The notes under the pieces: model-generated
Seen by the model: only the letters and a program-made list of their open reading frames with translations
What the model was told of the DNA's origin: nothing
The model's database searches: none
Translations under genes and position numbers: made by a program
Shown here: in pieces, positions 8,896 to 18,906 of the stretch
Layout: every line of letters starts with the position of its first letter
Numbering within the stretch: the stretch's first letter is position 1
Assembly (NCBI RefSeq): GCF_019343455.1
Contig: NZ_CP049362.1
Coordinates: 2,170,001 to 2,234,000, forward strand
DNA length: 64,000 bases
From: Alcaligenes ammonioxydans
GTDB lineage: Bacteria; Pseudomonadota; Gammaproteobacteria; Burkholderiales; Burkholderiaceae_B
Reading direction: 5' to 3'

Positions 8896-9513
8896 TTACT
8901 GGCCCTTAGAAACAGAAATCGTTGCGTCATTTGCCCGGGCTATCTCCAGGATCTCCTTGGCCAGCTCTTCCTCAGCACTTAACCCGCCGTTTTTAAGCAA
9001 GGGGTTGGGACAAGCACCCCGCAAAAAGCCGATGCATTTGATCAGATGCGAAATACCGGCCAGTGCCAGCAAGGCGAATCCGACCGGAATCAAGAGCTTG
9101 ACCGGCCAACGCGCCAGCCCACCCGTATTGGAGGACTGCTCGTTCAACACATAAGACTGCTCAAAAAATGGAATGGAGAGCCAGAAAATCAACAGCGTGG
9201 CGGGCAAAAGAAAAAAGATGACGCCAAAAATGTCGATCCAGACTTGAACACGAGGTGGGAAGCGTTCTGCCACGGCATCCACCCGTACATGCTCATTGAC
9301 AAAGAAGGTATAGCCCGCCGCCAGCAGGAAAATTGCACCGAACAAATACCATTGCAATTCCAGCCACTGGTTGGAGCTAATGCCGTAGACCTTGCGCACC
9401 ACGGCATTGATCGCACTGACCAACACCACAATGAGGGTCAGCCAGGTTACGGATTTACCAACGACCGTGTTCAGTCGGTCGATCAAACTAGACAATCGTA
9501 AAAAGAATTTCAT
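8896..9513 (-). CDS. TRAP transporter small permease (DctQ family)
   Basis: This 205-aa protein has four hydrophobic helices (around residues 18-40, 50-72, 90-112 and 132-160). NQWLELQWYLFGAIFLLAAGYTF followed by EHVRVDAVAERFP is typical of DctQ. The cytoplasmic C-terminal tail is polar. It pairs with the large permease, whose ATG lies 2 bp after its stop. It starts at ATG 9513. The 175-bp space upstream contains an inverted repeat (9609-9644) but no binding-protein gene. Confidence 0.9.
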   Translation of the reverse strand: MKFFLRLSSLIDRLNTVVGKSVTWLTLIVVLVSAINAVVRKVYGISSNQWLELQWYLFGAIFLLAAGYTFFVNEHVRVDAVAERFPPRVQVWIDIFGVIFFLLPATLLIFWLSIPFFEQSYVLNEQSSNTGGLARWPVKLLIPVGFALLALAGISHLIKCIGFLRGACPNPLLKNGGLSAEEELAKEILEIARANDATISVSKGQ

Positions 9514-9608
9514 GGCCTTGCTCAGGATATGGTCGCCTTCAGGACTCGCTTGTGGCGGATGCCCGAAGGTGGTCGGCCTTATACAGATAAGAATGTAAGA
9601 AAGAAAAT

Positions 9609-9644
9609 GGCTTCACATTTTATACGATTGAAACAGGTGAAGCC
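9609..9644. repeat. Inverted repeat upstream of dctQM (operator or weak terminator of truA)
   Basis: GGCTTCAC (9609-9616) and GTGAAGCC (9637-9644) are perfect inverted arms with a 20-nt AT-rich loop, lying between the truA stop (9689) and the dctQ start (9513). On the minus strand the second arm is followed by ATTTTCTTTCTT. It could be a loose terminator or an operator for a regulator encoded elsewhere. Nothing else is recognisable in 9514-9688. Confidence 0.35.
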
Positions 9645-9688
9645 GATTCGGATACCGGGGATAAACCCTTTAGAAATGCGCTAGATCA

Positions 9689-10513
9689 TCATTTATTTTC
9701 AGCTGCCTTGGCAAAACGCAGTCCGCTCAATTCATAGAGCAAGTCATCGGGGTCCGACGTGGGGAGATCAAAGTGAGCCGGATAATCCACCCCGGCCAGA
9801 TACAGGCCACTGGCCTCAAAAGTCGGAGCCGACAAGCGGCGATCACGCTGGGCCAGGAGATGCAGCACCCAGGAGGGAGGCTGGCGGCCTTGTCCGATAT
9901 AGACCAGCATGCCCATCAGATTACGGATCATGTGATGCAAAAACGCATTGGCGCTAAAGCGAAATAGAAAAAAATCACCCTGCTGCTGAATCTGAATCTG
10001 GGTCATGGTCCTTACGGGACTGGCAGCCTGGCACTGCGAGGAGCGAAACGCACTGAAGTCGTGCTCACCCACCAAGTGCTGGGCAGCTTGCTGCATCAGG
10101 GACAGCTCCAAAGGACGAAACACCCAGGCAACCCGCCCCTGCAACAAAGGGGAGCGTACCCGGTGTTGGCGCAGCAGGTAGATATAGTGACGTCCTTGCG
10201 CGGAAAAGCGCGCATGGAAGTCTTCCGGCACTTCGCGCGCCCATTGCACCGCTACCGAGTCCGGCAACAACGCGTTAAGCCCGCGCACCCAGGACTCCAG
10301 ACTACGCTCGACTGTCGTGTCCAGATGAACCACTTGATTGAGCGCATGAACGCCCGTATCCGTGCGCCCGGCGCAGATCGTAGAAACGGGCTGGGCCGTA
10401 AAACGGCCCAGTGCCTGCTCCAGAACATCTTGAACGGTGTTGCCACCGGCCTGACTTTGCCAGCCTAGCCAGGGCGTCCCCTCATAGCAGACACCCAGTG
10501 CAATACGTTTCAT
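9689..10513 (-). CDS. truA: tRNA pseudouridine(38-40) synthase
   Basis: This 274-aa enzyme modifies U38-U40 in tRNA anticodon arms. The catalytic motif CAGRTDTGVHALNQVVHLDT contains the essential Asp, and YEGTPWLGWQSQ, ARFSAQGRHYIYLL and SANAFLHHMIRNLMG are typical TruA segments. It lies 15 bp after fimV and is probably the last gene of the leuC-to-truA transcription unit. Confidence 0.96.
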   Translation of the reverse strand: MKRIALGVCYEGTPWLGWQSQAGGNTVQDVLEQALGRFTAQPVSTICAGRTDTGVHALNQVVHLDTTVERSLESWVRGLNALLPDSVAVQWAREVPEDFHARFSAQGRHYIYLLRQHRVRSPLLQGRVAWVFRPLELSLMQQAAQHLVGEHDFSAFRSSQCQAASPVRTMTQIQIQQQGDFFLFRFSANAFLHHMIRNLMGMLVYIGQGRQPPSWVLHLLAQRDRRLSAPTFEASGLYLAGVDYPAHFDLPTSDPDDLLYELSGLRFAKAAENK

Positions 10514-10528
10514 GGTGGGTTTTTTGCC

Positions 10529-11935
10529 TTACTGACGTACAGGAGGCTCGTCCGAAGGCGGCTGATCCAGGTCCAGATTGATTTTTTCCAGCTTCTCCCG
10601 AACCATTGCCTCGCTGACAGGCGCAGGCGAATCATCACCATGACGATTTTCGGTATTGGCCCGGCGCAAGACCCAGGTCACCAGGACCACGATCAACGCC
10701 AGTACCACGGCCATGACGGCCAACATATGTTCTTGTATCCAGGACACGGTCTTTTTTGCCTTGTTAACTGCACCGGCCATCTTGCCCTGCTCGGGCTCGG
10801 GAGGCACGGAAATCGCTCCTGCCACCGCGGCAGAAGAAGCGGCGCCAGAAGCGCCAGATTGAGAAGATGGGTGGGTCGTCTCACTGCCGGACTGGCCCAG
10901 ACCCAGCTCGTTAGCAGAGTCCAGAATCAAGTCTTTGGCCGCCTCGCCTTGGGACTGCAAGGCACGGCCCAGCGTCGAGACATTTTCTTCCAACTGCGAA
11001 ACACGATCCCCGGTCTCACGTAATTCGTGCTGCAATTGCTGCTTGTCATCACGGGCTTGAGAACCGGCCGACAGAAGCAGACGATCCTGGCCTGCCCCAT
11101 TTGCAGCGGATTCGCCACTCTCGGTCTGCATCCGACCTTGGGACGCATCGCCCTGATCGCCTCCAGCTTGCGCTGCCAAGCGCAACGCCTGGGCCTGATC
11201 CACGTAGAAACGGCGGGCCTGGGCATCGTTTATCGCCAACATGGCCGCCGCATCCGGAATCTGCAGAGTCTTGCCGGCCTTCAGACGATGCATGTTCTGA
11301 TCGATGAAGGCATCGGGGTTGTGCTGCTGCACCGCCCGCATCCACTGGTAAGCGCTGACACCGGCCACGGCGTGGCGACGGGCCAAAGCATGCAAGGTAT
11401 CGCCCGAGCGGACGCGCACCGCATTCGCGCCTTTCGTATCCGATGAGTTCGACGCAGCTGAAACCTGCACCGCCACAGGGGCCGGACGAGCCACCTGAGC
11501 CTGGGCCACCGGCCGGACAGTCAGTGGGGCGGGAGCCAGAACACTGACCTGATGCAAGAACTGCCCGCTGTCGCTTTGAATCTGCAACAGCACATCCGCA
11601 ACAGAACCCGAGAACATCTGCTCGGAGGACAGCCGGATACGTCGCACCTGCCCCTGCTCGTCACGCTCGATGAATGCTCTGAGAGACTCCAGATCAACGG
11701 GCGGTGTCAAGCCAGCCTGTTGCCAGGCCGACAACGGTGCGGGCGCCACTTTCAATGACAGACTTTCTTCGGGACTGATCTGGCGAATACCCACATCCAA
11801 CGTGAAAAGCTGATTGGGCGCGGACACCAGACGACTATGACCGAGCTCCAGCGCGCACACCGGCGCGGCCGCCAGCATCCCGGCCACAAGCAGGGCCGAA
11901 CCCAGCGTACGTACAGGATGCAGACGGCCAGCCAT
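10529..11935 (-). CDS. fimV: FimV-like LysM peptidoglycan-binding protein
   Basis: The 468-aa protein begins with a signal peptide (SALLVAGMLAAAPVCALELG) and the FimV N-terminal region (LGHSRLVSAPNQLF). A LysM domain follows (VRSGDTLHALARRH), then a Gln/Ala-rich coiled segment (around residues 280-330) and one membrane helix (MLAVMAVVLALIVVLVTWVLRR, near 415-436). FimV homologues organise polar secretin/type IV pilus assemblies. It is short compared with Pseudomonas FimV and lacks the long acidic C-terminal TPR part. ATG 11935 lies 2 bp after the asd stop; longer in-frame starts would lie inside asd. Confidence 0.85.
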   Translation of the reverse strand: MAGRLHPVRTLGSALLVAGMLAAAPVCALELGHSRLVSAPNQLFTLDVGIRQISPEESLSLKVAPAPLSAWQQAGLTPPVDLESLRAFIERDEQGQVRRIRLSSEQMFSGSVADVLLQIQSDSGQFLHQVSVLAPAPLTVRPVAQAQVARPAPVAVQVSAASNSSDTKGANAVRVRSGDTLHALARRHAVAGVSAYQWMRAVQQHNPDAFIDQNMHRLKAGKTLQIPDAAAMLAINDAQARRFYVDQAQALRLAAQAGGDQGDASQGRMQTESGESAANGAGQDRLLLSAGSQARDDKQQLQHELRETGDRVSQLEENVSTLGRALQSQGEAAKDLILDSANELGLGQSGSETTHPSSQSGASGAASSAAVAGAISVPPEPEQGKMAGAVNKAKKTVSWIQEHMLAVMAVVLALIVVLVTWVLRRANTENRHGDDSPAPVSEAMVREKLEKINLDLDQPPSDEPPVRQ

Positions 11936-11937
11936 GA

Positions 11938-13062
11938 TCAGAGCTCGCCCAGGGCAATACGCAACATGCGGCGCAATGGCTCGGCAGCACCCCACAGCAA
12001 CTGGTCGCCCACCGTGAAAGCGCTCAAGTACTCGGGGCCCATGTTCAGCTTGCGCAGACGACCTACTGGAATGTCCAGCGTGCCAGTCACGGCAACCGGC
12101 GTCAGCGCTTCTATCGTGGCCTGACGCTCGTTGGGCACGACCTTGGCCCACTTGGAGCCCTCCGCCAGGATGTCCGTGATCTCGTCCAGGGGCACATCAC
12201 GGGTCAGTTTGATGGTCAGTGCCTGACTGTGACAGCGCATGGCACCAATACGTACACACAGGCCGTCGATAGGAATGTGCTTGTCCTGTGCACCGCGGCC
12301 CAGGATCTTGTTGGTTTCCACGCCGCCCTTCCACTCTTCGCGCGTCATGCCGTTGCCCAGGTCGGAGTCGATCCAGGGAATCAGGCTGCCGCCCAGTGGA
12401 ACACCAAAGTTTTTCTGAGGCAGATTGGGATCGCGCTGAGTCTGCAAGACACCGCGATCAATATCCAGAATGGCCGAAGCAGGATCGTCCAGCAAGCTGG
12501 CAACGGACTGGTTGATCAGGCCAAACTGTGTCAGCAGCTCACGCATGTGCTGAGCGCCACCGCCCGAGGCAGCCTGGTAGGTCATGCTGGTCATCCACTC
12601 AACCAGATTCTGGTTGAACAGCCCCCCCAGGCCCATCAACATGCAGCTGACCGTACAGTTGCCGCCAATGAACTGCTTGCCACCTTTGGCCAGCGCCGCG
12701 TCAATAACAGGACGGTTGATGGGGTCCAGCACGATCACGGAGTTTTCATCCATGCGCAGCGTGCTGGCCGCGTCAATCCACAAACCGTTCCAGCCGGCGG
12801 CACGCAGCTTGGGGTAGATCTGGCTTGTGTAATCTCCACCTTGGGCGGTCACAATAATGGGCAGCTTTTTCAAAGCGTCAATATCGTGAGCATCCTGCAA
12901 TGGGCCAGCGCCATCAGCCCACGAGGGAGCTGCGCCGCCAGCATTGCTAGTCGAGAAAAACACCGGCTGAAAAAGGGAAAAATCACCTTCGTCGCGCATG
13001 CGCTGCATGAGCACGGAGCCCACCATCCCACGCCAGCCGACCAAACCTACCGCTTGAGTCAT
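11938..13062 (-). CDS. asd: Aspartate-semialdehyde dehydrogenase
   Basis: This 374-aa NADPH enzyme reduces aspartyl phosphate to the semialdehyde on the way to lysine/DAP, threonine and methionine. [15 protein letters not shown] is the nucleotide-binding start, [15 protein letters not shown] carries the catalytic Cys, and [15 protein letters not shown] carries the active-site His. The length and [10 protein letters not shown] pattern fit the Gram-negative branch. It sits between leuB and fimV in the classical Burkholderiales order and is probably co-transcribed with both. Confidence 0.97.
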   Translation of the reverse strand: MTQAVGLVGWRGMVGSVLMQRMRDEGDFSLFQPVFFSTSNAGGAAPSWADGAGPLQDAHDIDALKKLPIIVTAQGGDYTSQIYPKLRAAGWNGLWIDAASTLRMDENSVIVLDPINRPVIDAALAKGGKQFIGGNCTVSCMLMGLGGLFNQNLVEWMTSMTYQAASGGGAQHMRELLTQFGLINQSVASLLDDPASAILDIDRGVLQTQRDPNLPQKNFGVPLGGSLIPWIDSDLGNGMTREEWKGGVETNKILGRGAQDKHIPIDGLCVRIGAMRCHSQALTIKLTRDVPLDEITDILAEGSKWAKVVPNERQATIEALTPVAVTGTLDIPVGRLRKLNMGPEYLSAFTVGDQLLWGAAEPLRRMLRIALGEL

Positions 13063-13107
13063 GGTAATACCACCTGGATATATAAAAAAATAAAACGATA
13101 AAAGATA

Positions 13108-14184
13108 CTATCGCAAAGCCTTGAGCACTGCATCCCCCATCGCGCTGGTGCTCAGCAATTGACAACCGTCTTCGTAGATGTCGCCGGTACGCAGGCCCTG
13201 CTCCAGCACGCTGGCAACCGCCGCCTCAATGCGTTTGGCCTGATCTTCTGCATTGAGCGAATAGCGCAGCAACATGGCGGCAGACAAAATGGTGGCCAGG
13301 GGATTGGCTTTGTTCTGGCCGGCAATATCGGGGGCCGAGCCATGGCTGGGTTCGTACAAGCCTTGCTGGGAGGCATTCAGAGAAGCCGAGGGCAACATAC
13401 CGATCGAGCCCGTAAGCATGGCGGCTTCATCCGATAGGATATCGCCAAACAGGTTGCCTGTGACAATCACGTCGAATTCTTTTGGCGCACGCACCAATTG
13501 CATGGCAGCGTTGTCCACGTACATGTGGCTCAATTCGACGTCCGGATATTCACGGGCCACATCAATCATGATGTCGCGCCAGAACTGGGATGTTTCCAGC
13601 ACATTGGACTTGTCCACGCTGCACAAACGTTTCTGCCGTTTTTGTGCGGCCTGGAAACCCACGTGGGCAATACGGCGCACTTCGCTTTCGGCGTAGTGCA
13701 TGGTGTCGAAACCCTGACGCTCGCCTGCGAAGTTACCCTCTTCCACGGTACGCACGCCACGCGGCTGGCCGAAGTAGATATCGCCCGTCAGTTCACGCAC
13801 GATCAGGATATCCAGACCCGACACGACTTCTGGTTTCAAGGTGGAAGCGTTGGCCAGTTGCGGGTACAGGATGGCGGGACGCAGATTGGCGAACAGGCCC
13901 ATCGCACGACGCAGGCCCAAAATGGCCTGTTCGGGGCGTAGGTGGCGCTCCAGCGAGTCATATTTCCAGTCACCCACGGCACCGAACAGCACGGCGTCGG
14001 AGCGTTGAGCCAGGCTCAAGGTTTCGGGTGGCAAGGGGTGACCGTGCAAATCGTAAGCGGCGCCGCCCACCGGGGCCACGGTCATCTCCAGATCCAGGCC
14101 CAGAGCGCCCAGCACACGCTGAGCCTGTTCGGTAATCTCGGGACCGATGCCGTCACCGGGCAATACTGCAATTTTATGAGTCAT
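13108..14184 (-). CDS. leuB: 3-isopropylmalate dehydrogenase
   Basis: This 358-aa enzyme oxidises and decarboxylates 3-isopropylmalate in leucine synthesis. [17 protein letters not shown] at the N-terminus, [14 protein letters not shown], and [19 protein letters not shown] are signature regions, and the AMLLRYSL helix is present near the end. The start at 14184 is chosen from the conserved [10 protein letters not shown]; the frame is open for 21 more codons without similarity. It lies 101 bp after leuD. Confidence 0.97.
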   Translation of the reverse strand: MTHKIAVLPGDGIGPEITEQAQRVLGALGLDLEMTVAPVGGAAYDLHGHPLPPETLSLAQRSDAVLFGAVGDWKYDSLERHLRPEQAILGLRRAMGLFANLRPAILYPQLANASTLKPEVVSGLDILIVRELTGDIYFGQPRGVRTVEEGNFAGERQGFDTMHYAESEVRRIAHVGFQAAQKRQKRLCSVDKSNVLETSQFWRDIMIDVAREYPDVELSHMYVDNAAMQLVRAPKEFDVIVTGNLFGDILSDEAAMLTGSIGMLPSASLNASQQGLYEPSHGSAPDIAGQNKANPLATILSAAMLLRYSLNAEDQAKRIEAAVASVLEQGLRTGDIYEDGCQLLSTSAMGDAVLKALR

Positions 14185-14285
14185 GATCAATGGGACGTAA
14201 AAATGAGAGAGTGGGAGGGAAAGGTTCCGGCCTGATCGCCGGAACATCCCAACAAAATCCTAGCGGGACGATCTTGCGCCTGGCA

Positions 14286-14936
14286 TCAGGCCCCTGGCTG
14301 CCCCACCAGCCAGGGATGACGGGCCAAACGCTCGGCCTCGTACTGACGGATCATGTCCGCCTTTTGCAAAGTCAGGCCGATTTCATCCAGTCCATTCAAG
14401 AGGCTGTGCTTGCGCGAAGCATCAATGGTGAACGGCAGCTCACGACCTTCGGGCGTAATGACGCGCTGTTCAGCCAGGTCAATACGCAATTTGTAGCCAG
14501 GAAAGGCTTTGACCTCATCGAACAGACGGGCCACATCCAGCTCGTTCAATACAATGGGCAACAGCCCATTCTTGAAGCTGTTGTTAAAGAAAATATCGGC
14601 AAAGGACGGCGCGATAATGGCGCGAAAGCCATATTGCATCAGGGCCCAGGGGGCATGTTCGCGACTGGAGCCACAACCGAAATTCTTGCGGGCCAGCAGC
14701 ACGGAGGCGCCCTGGTAACGGTCCTGGTTCAACACAAAATCCGGGTTCAGCGGACGGCGGGAATTGTCCATGCCAGGCTCGCCGTGGTCCAGATAACGCA
14801 GCTCATCAAACAGATTGGGGCCAAAGCCGGTGCGCTTGATGGATTTGAGGAACTGCTTGGGGATGATCAGGTCCGTATCCACGTTTTCCCGATCCAAGGG
14901 AGCGACCAGACCTTCATGAGTAGTAAATGCTTGCAT
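14286..14936 (-). CDS. leuD: 3-isopropylmalate dehydratase small subunit
   Basis: The 216-aa small subunit forms isopropylmalate isomerase with LeuC. Characteristic segments are [20 protein letters not shown] and [15 protein letters not shown], the swivel-domain signature, then [15 protein letters not shown] 14936 is preferred from conservation ([11 protein letters not shown]). It is 13 bp downstream of leuC. Confidence 0.97.
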   Translation of the reverse strand: MQAFTTHEGLVAPLDRENVDTDLIIPKQFLKSIKRTGFGPNLFDELRYLDHGEPGMDNSRRPLNPDFVLNQDRYQGASVLLARKNFGCGSSREHAPWALMQYGFRAIIAPSFADIFFNNSFKNGLLPIVLNELDVARLFDEVKAFPGYKLRIDLAEQRVITPEGRELPFTIDASRKHSLLNGLDEIGLTLQKADMIRQYEAERLARHPWLVGQPGA

Positions 14937-14949
14937 GGTGTGGATTTCC

Positions 14950-16353
14950 TCAGTTGAACGAACGCACGTCGACAAAATGGCCCGCAATGGCGGCCGCTGC
15001 GGCCATGGCCGGGCTGACCAGATGGGTTCGTCCACCCTGCCCCTGACGTCCTTCAAAGTTACGGTTGGAGGTTGAGGCACAGCGTTCGCCCGGCTCCAGG
15101 CGGTCGGCGTTCATGGCCAAACACATGGAGCAGCCTGGTTCGCGCCACTCAAAACCGGCATTCAGAAAAATCTTGTCCAGCCCTTCCTGTTCAGCCTGAC
15201 GCTTGACCAGGCCAGAGCCGGGGACGATCATGGCCTGCTTCACATTGGAAGCCACTTTGCGCCCTTTGGCCACGGCGGCTGCGGCGCGCAAATCTTCAAT
15301 GCGGGCGTTGGTACAGGAGCCGATAAACACGCGATCGATACGGATATCAGTCAGGGGCATATTAGGCGTCAGGCCCATGTACTCCAGGGCACGCTCCATA
15401 CCATTACGGGTGACTTCATCTTTTTCTTTATCGGGGTCCGGCACCCGGCTGTCGATGGGCAGTACCATTTCAGGCGAGGTTCCCCAGGTCAGCTGAGGGG
15501 TAATCTGACTGGCATCAATCTGAACCACGCGATCAAACTGCGCCCCTTGGTCAGTATGCAAGGTTTTCCAGTACGCAACGGCCTGATCCCACAACGCGCC
15601 TTTGGGCGAATAAGGTCGACCACGCAGGTACTCAATGGTTTGCTCATCGACGGCAACCATCCCTGAACGAGCCCCGGCCTCAATCGCCATATTGCACACG
15701 GTCATGCGTCCTTCCATGGACAGGGCACGAATGGCCGAGCCACCGAACTCAATGGCGTAGCCCGTTCCCCCGGCAGTGCCGATCTGCCCAATGACATACA
15801 GGATCAGGTCTTTGGCCGTGCAGCCAAAGGGCAGCTTACCATCCACCTGAATCAGCATGCTTTTGCTTTTTTTCATCAACAAGGTCTGGGTGGCCAGCGT
15901 ATGCTCAACTTCAGAGGTGCCAATACCGAAGGCCAGAGCGCCCACGGCACCGTGCGTACTGGTGTGAGAGTCGCCACACACCACCGTCATGCCGGGCAAG
16001 GTAGCCCCCTGCTCAGGACCGACAATATGCACAATGCCCTGACGCACATCATTCATGCGAAATTCGGTAATGCCAAACTCTTCGCAGTTGGCGTCCAGGG
16101 TATCGACCTGCAAACGCGAAATGGGATCTTCAATGCCATTCTGACGCGAGGTGGTGGGGACGTTATGATCTGCCACCGCCAGATTGGCACTGACGCGCCA
16201 AGGCTTGCGTCCGGCCAGAGTCAGACCCTCGAAGGCTTGCGGGCTGGTCACTTCATGCAGCAAGTGGCGATCAATGTAGATCAAACAGGTGCCATCCGTG
16301 TCCTGATGTACGACGTGTTCGTCGAACAACTTATCGTATAAGGTTTTTGCCAT
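14950..16353 (-). CDS. leuC: 3-isopropylmalate dehydratase large subunit
   Basis: The 467-aa aconitase-family subunit carries a [4Fe-4S] cluster. The visible cluster-ligand motifs are [18 protein letters not shown] and [38 protein letters not shown] is the aconitase signature. The start [15 protein letters not shown] at 16353 matches the family N-terminus. It is the first gene of leuCDB-asd-fimV-truA; a sigma70-like promoter is proposed at 16419-16446. Confidence 0.97.
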   Translation of the reverse strand: MAKTLYDKLFDEHVVHQDTDGTCLIYIDRHLLHEVTSPQAFEGLTLAGRKPWRVSANLAVADHNVPTTSRQNGIEDPISRLQVDTLDANCEEFGITEFRMNDVRQGIVHIVGPEQGATLPGMTVVCGDSHTSTHGAVGALAFGIGTSEVEHTLATQTLLMKKSKSMLIQVDGKLPFGCTAKDLILYVIGQIGTAGGTGYAIEFGGSAIRALSMEGRMTVCNMAIEAGARSGMVAVDEQTIEYLRGRPYSPKGALWDQAVAYWKTLHTDQGAQFDRVVQIDASQITPQLTWGTSPEMVLPIDSRVPDPDKEKDEVTRNGMERALEYMGLTPNMPLTDIRIDRVFIGSCTNARIEDLRAAAAVAKGRKVASNVKQAMIVPGSGLVKRQAEQEGLDKIFLNAGFEWREPGCSMCLAMNADRLEPGERCASTSNRNFEGRQGQGGRTHLVSPAMAAAAAIAGHFVDVRSFN

Positions 16354-16418
16354 TGCACTCTCGCGATTCAGTTGTGATTGCGTCCCGCAGCACACGGGGC
16401 GCACTAAAATTTGCACTT

Positions 16419-16446
16419 ATTATGACAGGCGCAGTAACTGGGACAA
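16419..16446 (-). promoter_or_regulatory. Candidate sigma70 promoter of the leuC operon
   Basis: On the minus strand, TTGTCC (16446-16441) and CATAAT (16424-16419) are separated by 16 bp, about 65 bp before the leuC ATG. The rest of 16354-16801 has no recognisable gene. A short open frame ending at 16692 reads like a protein C-terminus but has no start. Confidence 0.4.
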
Positions 16447-16801
16447 GACCAATCACCATCCTAGTATTGGAACTACCACGATAGGACGCTTTCCCCGAAT
16501 CCAAGGCAGACACTCAAGCCATATTCTGCTTCGCGCAGTCAACTCCCGTGATTCACAGCCAGGGCTTGGCTAAAGAGTGATAAGCACCACTCGCCTCCCC
16601 GACTAAACGCTGTCACCCTAGGCCTCATTCAGACCAAACTGGCGCTGGACAAAAGCAGCCTGGGCAAAGTGTTGGTCGAGCGGGTGTATTGACACACTTC
16701 ACCAATCAAGGACGGCTCTTTCTGTCTGGACATGCATGCCACCTCGCTGGGCAACCCGGGTGTGGCGAACGCCAAGCATGGGCAAGTAAACCGCGTTCCA
16801 T

Positions 16802-16830
16802 AAAAAAACCCAAACCGGCACCGGTTTGGG
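16802..16830 (-). terminator. Intrinsic terminator of the M48 protease gene
   Basis: CCCAAACCGG (16809-16818) pairs with CCGGTTTGGG (16821-16830). On the minus strand the hairpin is followed by seven T residues (A-run 16802-16808). It begins 25 bp after the protease stop. Confidence 0.9.
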
Positions 16831-16855
16831 TTGTGGTCCGAACGCGGTCACCCCG

Positions 16856-17683
16856 TCACGGCTTGGCCGCCTGCTGATACAAGGGCATGACCCGCTCCGA
16901 GATCGCCTGCAAATCTGCAATGCGAGTTGAGGACGCCGGGTGAGTCGACAAGAACTCGGGCTGGGCTCGGCTCTGCTCCAAAGACCCCATTTTCTGCCAT
17001 AGCGTCACGGCAGCCCGTGGGTCATACCCTGCACGAGCTGCCAATTCAACACCGATCAAGTCTGCCTCGGATTCATGCGTGCGACTATTGGGCAATTCGA
17101 ACATCACTTCACTCAGCGTGCCGCCCAGATCATTGACCGCTTGTACCCCTGTCAGGGCGGACAAGACTGTCAGCCCCAAGGAAGTCGCCATTTTCTGGGA
17201 CACCTGCTCGCGTGAGTGCTCTCGCAAAGCGTGCGCGATTTCATGACCGATCACCGCTGCCAATTCAGCGTCGCTAGGGGCGATGCGCTTGAGCAAACCA
17301 CTGTAGACCGCAATCTTGCCTCCGGGCATGCACCAGGCATTGACCTCGTCCGCATTGATGACATGCACCTCCCAGTTCCAGGCAGGAGCATCGGCACGGA
17401 ACGCGCCAACCTGTCCAATCAAACGTTGAGCGATCGCTTTCACCCGCTGAGTCTGGGCAGCGTCCGTATCCAGCGCCTTTTGCTGGCGTGCTTGCGACAG
17501 GACCTGCGCATAGTTCTGGGCGGCAGCCTGATTCAGCTCGGCCTCAGAGACCAGATTGGAGATGAACTGTTTGCGTTCGACCCCCACTGCCCCGCTTTGC
17601 GTGGTCTGGACCGACGCACAACCCGCGCTAGCCAGTATCAAACCGACCGCCAAGACGCGTTTTCCGTTCACAATACCTTTCAT
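16856..17683 (-). CDS. M48-family zinc metalloprotease, lipoprotein
   Basis: This 275-aa Oma1/LoiP-like periplasmic protease has a lipobox LASAGC (Cys22), so it should be lipid anchored. The zinc motif HEIAH (residues 147-151) is followed by ESEAD (204-208), which provides the third ligand. The C-terminal FLSTHPASSTRIADL is typical of this family. The start at 17683 is chosen for its strong ribosome-binding site (AGGAG, 7 nt upstream). Likely role: quality control of outer-membrane or envelope proteins. It has its own intrinsic terminator. Confidence 0.93.
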   Translation of the reverse strand: MKGIVNGKRVLAVGLILASAGCASVQTTQSGAVGVERKQFISNLVSEAELNQAAAQNYAQVLSQARQQKALDTDAAQTQRVKAIAQRLIGQVGAFRADAPAWNWEVHVINADEVNAWCMPGGKIAVYSGLLKRIAPSDAELAAVIGHEIAHALREHSREQVSQKMATSLGLTVLSALTGVQAVNDLGGTLSEVMFELPNSRTHESEADLIGVELAARAGYDPRAAVTLWQKMGSLEQSRAQPEFLSTHPASSTRIADLQAISERVMPLYQQAAKP

Positions 17684-17748
17684 GATCAGCTCCTGCAAAC
17701 CAACCTGATTAGAAAATGACGTGCCGGCCTCCGGCGCAAACCCTTACA

Positions 17749-18810
17749 TCAGACTCCACATTGCGAGCGGTGACGCAAGCAATGATCCATCAGCACAATG
17801 GCCAGCAAAGCCTCGGCAATCGGTGTGGCACGAATACCCACGCAGGGATCATGACGACCCAGGGTTTGAACCTCGACCGCTTCTCCGGCCCGATTAATGG
17901 AGGGGCGCAGGGTACGAATGCTGGCGGTCGGCTTGATCGCCAGCGAGACGGTAATGGCCTGCCCTGAAGAAATACCACCCAGCACGCCCCCGGCCTGATT
18001 TGTCTTGAATCCATCCGGGTACAGCGCATCACCATGCTCTGAACCTTTTTGGGTGATGCAATCAAATCCGGCCCCGATGGAGACACCTTTAACCGCATTC
18101 AAGCCCATCATGGCGTGAGCAATATCAGCGTCCAGACGGTCATAAATCGGCTCTCCCCAACCGGCAGGCACCCCTTCAGCCACCACTTCAATGCGGGCCC
18201 CAATGGACTCACCTTCTTTGCGCAGCTCGTCCATATAAGCTTCCAACTGCGGCACCACATCCAGATCGGGGGCATAGAAGGGATTTTGCTCGACCATGTC
18301 CCAGCTTTTGAACGGAATGGCGATGGGACCCAGTTGGCTCATATAGCCGCGAATCTTGACGCCGACGTGTTCGGCCAGCCATTTCTTGGCAATCGCCCCC
18401 GCAGCCACAGTAGGCGCGGTCAAGCGAGCCGAAGAACGCCCCCCTCCACGCGGGTCACGGTTGTCGAACTTTTTCCAGTAGGTGTAATCGGCATGGCCGG
18501 GACGGAAAGTATCGAGCAGATTGCCGTAATCTTTGCTGCGCGCATCGGAATTGCGAATCAGCAGACTAATGGGCGTGCCGGTTGTGCGGCCTTCGTAAAT
18601 GCCGGACAGAATTTCCACCTGATCAGGTTCGCGGCGTTGGGTTACATGGCGCGATGTGCCTGGACGACGGCGATCCAGCTCAAACTGAATGTCCTGTTCA
18701 GACAGCTCCAGACCCGGAGGGCAGCCATCGATCACTGCGCCAATCGCTGGACCATGGGATTCGCCGTAATTCGTGACGCGGAAGCTTTTACCTAGAGTAT
18801 TGCCGGACAT
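17749..18810 (-). CDS. aroC: Chorismate synthase
   Basis: This 353-aa FMN-dependent enzyme makes chorismate from EPSP, the last shikimate step. [18 protein letters not shown] at the N-terminus is signature 1, followed by [47 protein letters not shown] and [13 protein letters not shown] are also present. It lies 65 bp upstream of the M48 protease gene on the same strand. Confidence 0.97.
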   Translation of the reverse strand: MSGNTLGKSFRVTNYGESHGPAIGAVIDGCPPGLELSEQDIQFELDRRRPGTSRHVTQRREPDQVEILSGIYEGRTTGTPISLLIRNSDARSKDYGNLLDTFRPGHADYTYWKKFDNRDPRGGGRSSARLTAPTVAAGAIAKKWLAEHVGVKIRGYMSQLGPIAIPFKSWDMVEQNPFYAPDLDVVPQLEAYMDELRKEGESIGARIEVVAEGVPAGWGEPIYDRLDADIAHAMMGLNAVKGVSIGAGFDCITQKGSEHGDALYPDGFKTNQAGGVLGGISSGQAITVSLAIKPTASIRTLRPSINRAGEAVEVQTLGRHDPCVGIRATPIAEALLAIVLMDHCLRHRSQCGV

Positions 18811-18906
18811 AAAGAAAGTGAACGCAAAGAAATGGAAAATTAAAAGTCAGGCACGATTATGGCATTGTTCCCGAATCCGGACATGCCCTGGACCGCGCCC
18901 GGTCTT

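Noticed and set aside
16560..16692. Short open frame ending TKLALDKSSLGKVLVERVY, possibly a gene remnant
   Set aside because: It reads like a protein C-terminus but has no start codon, is preceded by a stop in frame, and matches nothing I recognise.
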